From: Desulfovibrio piger
GTDB taxonomy: Bacteria > Desulfobacterota > Desulfovibrionia > Desulfovibrionales > Desulfovibrionaceae
Assembly: GCF_900116045.1 (NCBI RefSeq)
Contig: NZ_LT630450.1
Span: 2,380,501-2,444,500 of the forward strand
Reading direction: 5' to 3'
DNA: 64,000 nucleotides
Positions 59,128 to 64,000 of the stretch are shown in pieces. The notes under the pieces were generated by a model. The model did no database searches. It worked only from the letters and a program-made list of their open reading frames with translations, and was not told the DNA's origin. The first letter of the stretch is position 1. Every line of letters starts with the position of its first letter. A program made the position numbers and the translations under genes.

Positions 59128-60210
59128 GTGGCCGAACTCAAGACCCCGCTCACGGACTGGCATGTGGCCCACGGCGCCAAGATGGCGCCTTTCGCGGGCT
59201 GGCTGATGCCCATCCAGTATGAGGGCATCCTCGTGGAACACCAGCATACCCGCCAGCATGCCGGCCTGTTCGATATCTGCCATATGGGCGAGTTCCGCAT
59301 CCGGGGCGCCGGTGCCGACGCCGCGCTGGCCGCCGCCGTGAGCCACAACCTGGCCACGCTGGCCCCGGGCCGCTGCCGCTATGGCTTCCTGCTGACGGAA
59401 AAGGGGACCGTGCTGGATGACTGCATCGTCTACCGCTTCGGGCCGGACGACTTCATGGTGGTGGTCAACGCCGCCTGCGCCGCCGGGGACTTTGCCACCC
59501 TGCGTGCCCGCCTGCCCGAAAGCGTGGCCCTGACCGACATCTCGGAACAGACCGGCAAGATCGACCTGCAGGGCCCCGAAGCCGTGGATGTGCTGGAGAA
59601 ACTGCTGGGCCGCAGCCTGCGCGACATGCCCTATTTCGGCTTCCGCAGCGAAGCCTGGCAGGACTGCGAGCTGCTGGTGAGCCGCACCGGTTATACCGGT
59701 GAGCTGGGCTTCGAGCTCTATGTGCCCGCCGGCCGGACCCAGGCCCTGTGGGAAGCCCTGCTGGCCGACGAGCGGGTCAAGCCCGTGGGCCTCGGCGCGC
59801 GCGACACCCTGCGCCTGGAAGCCGGTTTGCCCCTGTACGGCCACGAGCTGGACGAGAACCACACCCCGGCCGAGGCGGGCATGGGCCGCATGCTGACCAG
59901 CACCGCCCCGTATGTGGGCCGTGAGGGCGCGCAGGAAGTACGCCAGAAACTGCTGGCCCTGAGCATCGAAGGCCGCCGCGCCGCCCGCAACGGCGACGCC
60001 CTCCTGCTGGAAGACGGCACCCCGGCGGGCGTGGTCACCAGCGGTTCGTTCGCGCCCTCGCTGGGCCATGTGGTGGCCTTTGCCTGGGCCGATGCCGACA
60101 AGGCCGATGCCGCCGCCTATCTGGTGCAGGCCTCGCGCAGCCGGCTCAGGGCCACGCCCACCGAGGCGCCCTTCTACAAGGACGGCACGGCCCGCAAGAA
60201 GCTGGCCTAG
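59128..60210 (+). CDS. gcvT: glycine cleavage system T protein (aminomethyltransferase)
   Basis: The 360-residue folate enzyme is of normal length. Motifs are MAPFAGWLMPIQYEG, HTRQHAGLFDICHMGEF (family pattern), GLFDICHMGE with its conserved residues, VSRTGYTGELGFELY, GLGARDTLRLEAGLPLYGHEL (family pattern) and VTSGSFAPSLG. It releases ammonia and passes the methylene group from the lipoyl arm of GcvH to tetrahydrofolate. The start is a GTG at 59128 preceded by AAAGGAGGA; no ATG fits better. It begins 145 bp after lplA with no terminator between them. Confidence 0.96.
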   Translation: MAELKTPLTDWHVAHGAKMAPFAGWLMPIQYEGILVEHQHTRQHAGLFDICHMGEFRIRGAGADAALAAAVSHNLATLAPGRCRYGFLLTEKGTVLDDCIVYRFGPDDFMVVVNAACAAGDFATLRARLPESVALTDISEQTGKIDLQGPEAVDVLEKLLGRSLRDMPYFGFRSEAWQDCELLVSRTGYTGELGFELYVPAGRTQALWEALLADERVKPVGLGARDTLRLEAGLPLYGHELDENHTPAEAGMGRMLTSTAPYVGREGAQEVRQKLLALSIEGRRAARNGDALLLEDGTPAGVVTSGSFAPSLGHVVAFAWADADKADAAAYLVQASRSRLRATPTEAPFYKDGTARKKLA

Positions 60211-60488
60211 GGCCGGCGCGGGACCCTGCCCCGCGACGTCCGGCGGCCGCTGCGGACATCGTCCCCGCCCCTTCCGCGAGAGGGCGGACGGCGGTCTGGC
60301 CGGGGCTGCCCCGGCGGCCGGACAGGCGGGGGCGGTCCCCCGGAACCATATTTCAAGGAAAGATCCCGGCAGGGCAGGAGAGCTCCCGGTGCCGCCGCGC
60401 GGAGGGCGGGGCCGGGGTCCCCTTCCCCGCCACAGAGGCTGACATCAACTTCCGGGACAGCGCATCGCCCCGGACCAAGGAGAAGACC
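60211..60488 (+). other. structured gap between gcvT and gcvH
   Basis: A 278-bp gap inside an otherwise tight operon. It has a nested GC-rich inverted repeat near 60293-60327 (GTCTGGCCGGGGC facing CCCCGGCGGCCGGAC) and another near 60237-60262. I compared it with glycine riboswitch features and found no match. A processing or attenuation site is possible. Confidence 0.35.
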
Positions 60489-60872
60489 ATGAGCAATCCC
60501 GAAGACCTCCTGTACAGTGCGTCCCACGAATGGGCCAAAGTCAGCGGTGACGAAGCTGTCCTCGGCATCACCCATTTCGCCCAGGAATCCCTGGGGGACA
60601 TCACCTATGTGGACATGCCCGCCGAAGGTGACGAACTGACCGCCGGCAGCGAGTTCGGCGCCGTGGAATCCGTGAAGGCGGCCAGCGACCTGATCTCGCC
60701 CGTCAGCGGCACGGTGGTGGCCGTGAACACCGAGCTGGAGAACACTCCCGAAGTCATGAACAGCGATCCTTACGGCGCCGGCTGGATCGTGCGCGTGAAG
60801 CTGTCCGCCCAGCCCGAAGGCCTGATGGACGCCGCGGCCTACGAAGAACACTGCAAGAACGAGCAGCACTAG
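60489..60872 (+). CDS. gcvH: glycine cleavage system H protein
   Basis: A 127-residue lipoyl carrier with SHEWAKVSGDEAVLGITHFAQ (family pattern), GDITYVDMPAEGDEL, and the lipoylation site Lys63 in FGAVESVKAASDL. It shuttles the aminomethyl group and electrons between the P, T and L proteins. The ATG at 60489 follows AAGGAG. Lipoylation is probably by LplA encoded upstream. Confidence 0.97.
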   Translation: MSNPEDLLYSASHEWAKVSGDEAVLGITHFAQESLGDITYVDMPAEGDELTAGSEFGAVESVKAASDLISPVSGTVVAVNTELENTPEVMNSDPYGAGWIVRVKLSAQPEGLMDAAAYEEHCKNEQH

Positions 60873-60950
60873 TCCGTGGAGCGGCAGGGCCCTGCGTCCT
60901 GCCGCCTTTTTTCCACCAGCACGGCAGCCTTCGCTGCAAGGAGCTCCCCT

Positions 60951-62282
60951 ATGCCATTCATTCCCCATACGCCGGACGAAGTGCAGGAAATGCTCTCCGT
61001 CGTGGGTGTGCGCAGCCTTGATGACCTTTTTGCGGACATCCCGCCTGACATGCGTCCCAAACATTTCGATTTGCCCAAGGGGCAGAGCGAATTTGCCGTG
61101 TGCCGCCACTTCGAGGACCTGGCCGCCGCCAACGTCTCGCCCGCCGTCTCCTTCCTGGGCGCGGGCTTCTATGCCCATTACGTGCCCCGCGCCGTGGATG
61201 CCCTTTCCGGCCGCAGCGAGTTCTACACCTCCTACACGCCCTACCAGGCCGAATGCTCGCAGGGCACCCTGCAGGCCATCTTCGAATACCAGACCGCGGT
61301 GAGCCGCCTGCTGGACATGGACTGCGCCAATGCCTCCGTCTATGACGGCGGCACGGCCCTGTTCGAAGCCTGCATGATGGCCGTGCGCACCACCCGCCGC
61401 AAAAAGCTGGTGGTGGACCAGTGCATCAATCCCGCCTGGCGGGCCATGCTGGAGACCTATTCCTCCAGCCTGGACGTCAGCCTGGTGACCGTGCCCCACA
61501 AGGACGGCCTGAGCGACATGGAGGGCCTCAAGGCCGCCGTGGACGCCACCTGCGCCGCCGTGCTGGTGCAGAACCCCAATTTCTTCGGCGCCGTGGCCGA
61601 CTTCAGCGAGCTCTTCGCCCATGCCCGCGCCTGCAAGGCCCTGGGCGTCATCTCCGTCTATCCGGTCATGCAGTCCGTGCTCAAGACCCCCGGCGAGATG
61701 GGGGCCGACATCGCCGTGGCCGAAGGCCAGAGCCTGGGCCAGCCCCTGAGCTTCGGCGGCCCCTATCTGGGCATCATGACCTGCCGCAAGGAGCATATCC
61801 GCCAGTTCCCCGGCCGTATCGTGGGCCGCACCACGGATCTGGAAGGCCGCACCGGTTACGTGCTCACCCTGCAGGCCCGCGAACAGCACATCCGCCGCGC
61901 CAAGGCCACGTCCAACATCTGCTCCAACCAGTCCCTGTGCGCCCTGCGCGCGCTCATGTATCTTTCGCTGGTGGGCCCGGACGGCCTGGCCCGCGTGGCC
62001 GAGCACGGCATGGCCCTGGCCCGCTACGCGGTGGAAAAGCTCACGGCCCTGCCCGGTGTTTCCCGGCTCAATGACGCGCCCTTCGGCAACGAAGTGGCCC
62101 TGCGCCTGCCGCGTCCCGCCGAGGAGGTGGTGCAGGCCCTGCTGCGCCAGGGCGTGGCCGCCGGGTATCCTGTGGGCCGTGCCTATGCGGGCATGGATGA
62201 TGTGCTCTTGCTGGCCTGCACCGAATGCAACACGCGCGCTCAGGTGGATGCCATGGTCGAAAAGCTGGGAGGTCTGCTGTGA
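60951..62282 (+). CDS. gcvPA: glycine dehydrogenase (decarboxylating) subunit 1, P protein alpha
   Basis: The 443-residue N-terminal half of the two-part P protein. It opens MPFIPHTPDEVQEML and has FLGAGFYAHYVPRAVDAL, SEFYTSYTPYQAECSQGTLQAIFEYQ (family pattern), ANASVYDGGTALFEA, FGGPYLGIMTC and ATSNICSNQSLCAL. With subunit 2 it decarboxylates glycine and loads the aminomethyl group onto GcvH. The ATG at 60951 follows AAGGAG by 8 bases. Its stop overlaps the gcvPB GTG start by 4 bp. Confidence 0.97.
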   Translation: MPFIPHTPDEVQEMLSVVGVRSLDDLFADIPPDMRPKHFDLPKGQSEFAVCRHFEDLAAANVSPAVSFLGAGFYAHYVPRAVDALSGRSEFYTSYTPYQAECSQGTLQAIFEYQTAVSRLLDMDCANASVYDGGTALFEACMMAVRTTRRKKLVVDQCINPAWRAMLETYSSSLDVSLVTVPHKDGLSDMEGLKAAVDATCAAVLVQNPNFFGAVADFSELFAHARACKALGVISVYPVMQSVLKTPGEMGADIAVAEGQSLGQPLSFGGPYLGIMTCRKEHIRQFPGRIVGRTTDLEGRTGYVLTLQAREQHIRRAKATSNICSNQSLCALRALMYLSLVGPDGLARVAEHGMALARYAVEKLTALPGVSRLNDAPFGNEVALRLPRPAEEVVQALLRQGVAAGYPVGRAYAGMDDVLLLACTECNTRAQVDAMVEKLGGLL

Positions 62283-63730
62283 AAACCATTTTTGCCGAAT
62301 CCGTAGAAGGCCGCCGCGCTCCCGGTCTGGCCCTGCCTGTGGACGATGACGCGCCCCGCGCCGTGCAGATGCTGCCCGAAGCCCTGCTGCGCAAGAGCGC
62401 GCCGCGCCTGCCCCAATGCTCCGAACTGGACGTGGTGCGCCACTTCACCAACCTGTCCAAGCTCAACTACAGTGTGGATGCCAATTTCTATCCCCTTGGC
62501 TCCTGCACCATGAAGTACAACCCCAAGTTCACGGAATACGTGGCCTCCCTGCCGGGCTTTGCCCGCATGCATCCCCTGCTGGCCCAGCTTTCCGGCGAGC
62601 TGGCCCAGGGCGCCCTGCAATGCCTGTATGACGCCGAACAGTGGCTGTGCGAGGTCACGGGCATGAAGGCCTTCACCTTCCAGCCCATGGCCGGGGCCAA
62701 CGGCGAATACACCGGCGTCAAGCTCATCGCCGCCTACCACAAGGCCAGGGGCCGCAAGCGCACCAAGATGCTCATCCCCGACTCGGCCCACGGCACCAAC
62801 CCCGCCTCGGCCGTGCTGGCGGGCTTCGAGATCGTCAACGTGCCCTCGCGTGACGGCATGGTGGACCCCGCCGCCCTCGAAGAGGCCCTGGCCAAATATC
62901 CCGACCAGGTGGCCGGTCTGATGATGACCAACCCCAACACCCTGGGCCTGCTGGAGCTGCACCTGCCCCGCATCGTGGAAGTGCTGCGCCGCGAGGACGC
63001 CCTGCTGTATTACGACGGCGCCAACATGAACGCCATCCTGGGCAAGATGCGCGTGGGCGACGTGGGCTTCGACGTGGTGCACCTCAACGTCCACAAGACC
63101 CTGGGCACGCCCCACGGCGGCGGCGGCCCCGGCTGCGGTCCCGTGGGCGTGGGCGAGCGCCTGCTGCCCTTCCTGCCCGCGCCGCGTGTGCGCAAGGCCG
63201 AGGACGGCAGCTATGCGCTGGACTACGACCTGCCGCAGAGCATCGGCCATATCGGCCCCTTCTATGGCAGCTTCGGCGTGGTGCTGAAGGCCCTGGCCTA
63301 CATGATGCGCCTGGGCGCCGAGGGCCTGACCCGCGCGGCCGAGTTCGCCAGCCTCAATGCCAACTATCTGCGCAAAAAGCTGGAAGGCGTGCTGGACGTG
63401 CCCTTCGACCGCATCTGCGCCCACGAGTTCGTGGCCTCCGCGCCCGAAGGCCTGCGCGCCCTGGACATCGCCAAGGCCCTGCTGGACCGCGGCTTCCACG
63501 CGCCCACGGTCTACTTCCCGCTCATCGTCCATGAATGCCTCATGGCCGAGCCCACGGAGACCGAGAGCAAGCAGACCCTGGATGCCTACATCGAGGCCCT
63601 GCGCGAGATCGTGGCCCTGGGCAAGTCCGATCCCCAGCAGCTGCTGGATGCCCCGGTGAAGATGCCCGTGCGCCGCCTGGACGAGACCGCGGCCGCGCGC
63701 CACATGATCCTTACGGAAGATATGGCATAG
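62279..63730 (+). CDS. gcvPB: glycine dehydrogenase (decarboxylating) subunit 2, P protein beta
   Basis: The 483-residue PLP-binding half. The pyridoxal lysine is Lys273 in HLNVHKTLGTPHGGGGPGCG (family motif). Other signatures are YPLGSCTMKYNPK, FTFQPMAGANGEYTG, PDSAHGTNPASAVLAGF and YYDGANMNAILG. The start is a GTG at 62279 overlapping the gcvPA stop and following GGGAGG by 6 bases. No gcvL (dihydrolipoamide dehydrogenase) follows; that subunit must come from elsewhere. Confidence 0.97.
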   Translation: MKTIFAESVEGRRAPGLALPVDDDAPRAVQMLPEALLRKSAPRLPQCSELDVVRHFTNLSKLNYSVDANFYPLGSCTMKYNPKFTEYVASLPGFARMHPLLAQLSGELAQGALQCLYDAEQWLCEVTGMKAFTFQPMAGANGEYTGVKLIAAYHKARGRKRTKMLIPDSAHGTNPASAVLAGFEIVNVPSRDGMVDPAALEEALAKYPDQVAGLMMTNPNTLGLLELHLPRIVEVLRREDALLYYDGANMNAILGKMRVGDVGFDVVHLNVHKTLGTPHGGGGPGCGPVGVGERLLPFLPAPRVRKAEDGSYALDYDLPQSIGHIGPFYGSFGVVLKALAYMMRLGAEGLTRAAEFASLNANYLRKKLEGVLDVPFDRICAHEFVASAPEGLRALDIAKALLDRGFHAPTVYFPLIVHECLMAEPTETESKQTLDAYIEALREIVALGKSDPQQLLDAPVKMPVRRLDETAAARHMILTEDMA

Positions 63731-63789
63731 CGGGCAGGGCGCCCCCGTCCTCCGGCACGGAGCGGCGTCCCGCCTGCCATGCCCCTGTC

Positions 63790-63820
63790 ACGGCGGTCCT
63801 TCGGGGCCGCCGTTGTTTTT
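63790..63820 (+). terminator. intrinsic terminator of the gcv operon
   Basis: ACGGCGGTCC-TTCG-GGGCCGCCGT is a 10-bp stem with a UUCG tetraloop, followed by TGTTTTT, 59 bases past the gcvPB stop. Confidence 0.88.
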
Positions 63821-63952
63821 GGGGGAGCAGGGGGACGGGAGGGCAGGGGGCCGGCAGATCGGCGCATGGAGTGCATCGCAGGCAGGATGCCTTCCGCCGC
63901 TGCCCTTGCCACTTTCTTTTTAAGAATATATCCTGATAAAAAAGGAGGCATC

Positions 63953-64000
63953 ATGAACTACTGGTTGTTCAAGAGCGAGCCGGGCTGCTATTCCTGGCAG
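63953..64000 (+). CDS. EVE-domain protein, N-terminal fragment
   Basis: Only 16 codons are present before the window ends. They read MNYWLFKSEPGCYSWQ, which matches the conserved start of EVE (PUA-like, YTH-related) domain proteins. These are thought to bind modified nucleic-acid bases. The ATG follows AAAGGAGG by 6 bases. A loose promoter (TTGCCA at 63906 and TATATC at 63927, 15 bases apart) lies upstream. The family call is from the N-terminus alone. Confidence 0.7.
   Translation, partial: MNYWLFKSEPGCYSWQ

Noticed and set aside
60211-60488. Glycine riboswitch in the gcv operon
   Set aside because: The conserved riboswitch core words are missing here and in the 145-bp gap before gcvT.
1-64000. 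tRNA or rRNA genes, CRISPR arrays, prophage or insertion sequences
   Set aside because: No cloverleaf with a T-loop consensus, no regularly spaced repeats, and no transposase, integrase or phage genes were seen on either strand.

Overview
The window is a GC-rich stretch of a bacterial chromosome. It looks like a sulfate-reducing member of the Desulfovibrionaceae, near the Desulfovibrio desulfuricans / D. piger group. The lineage call rests on a split-Soret type dihaem cytochrome c, a complete Coo-type membrane [NiFe]-hydrogenase operon in the gene order known from D. vulgaris, several [4Fe-4S] proteins, and G/C-rich hairpin repeats placed after genes. I see no prophage, insertion sequence, CRISPR array, tRNA or rRNA; almost everything is core chromosome.

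Layout. 1-1689: the N-terminal half of an M16C zinc protease (minus strand), cut by the window edge. 1690-3096: a gene-poor stretch with a textbook sigma-54 (-24/-12) promoter, followed by about 620 nt of highly structured, CCUCC-rich sequence ending in a strong terminator. I read this as a candidate regulatory RNA and consider it the most interesting item here. 3097-15812: a housekeeping block on the plus strand (rpsB, tsf, a TerC/CorC-type protein, pyrH, frr, uppS, cdsA, dxr, rseP, a small TIGR04076-type protein, tsaB), interrupted by a minus-strand PerM-type membrane protein. It joins translation, isoprenoid and phospholipid synthesis and regulated proteolysis. 15941-21451: a PH-domain membrane protein, a Sel1-repeat protein, an LIC12162-type putative surface-polysaccharide transferase, a DMT exporter and rdgB.

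21929-30513: a minus-strand operon cooM-K-L-(64-aa Fe-S protein)-X-U-H-hypA-cooF. It encodes a proton- or ion-translocating, ferredoxin-linked [NiFe]-hydrogenase, with no CO dehydrogenase gene beside it. A sigma-70-like promoter and a perfect 24-bp palindrome lie upstream. 30693-34582: gpsA, then a divergent copper-chaperone / copper-ATPase pair. 35315-41383 (minus): a periplasmic-binding-protein-like lipoprotein with gatC and gatA, a candidate small RNA, a small Pro/His/Arg-rich lipoprotein, and dnaK. 41754-47816: split-Soret cytochrome, a ZIP metal transporter, recR-ybaB-dnaX and ilvE. 48302-55807: a hydantoinase-A-like protein, trmL, a TauE/SafE exporter, an RND efflux permease with no partner genes, and a YkgJ-type cysteine-cluster protein. 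55976-64000: ribBA, then lplA with gcvT-gcvH-gcvPA-gcvPB (glycine cleavage plus the ligase that can lipoylate GcvH), and the first 16 codons of an EVE-domain protein.

Convergent gene ends here share a design: a G/C-rich hairpin repeat after each stop codon, with a long perfect palindrome (15-19 bp) acting as a bidirectional terminator between or beyond them. Starts were chosen by Shine-Dalgarno spacing and family N-termini. Promoter calls are pattern matches only.
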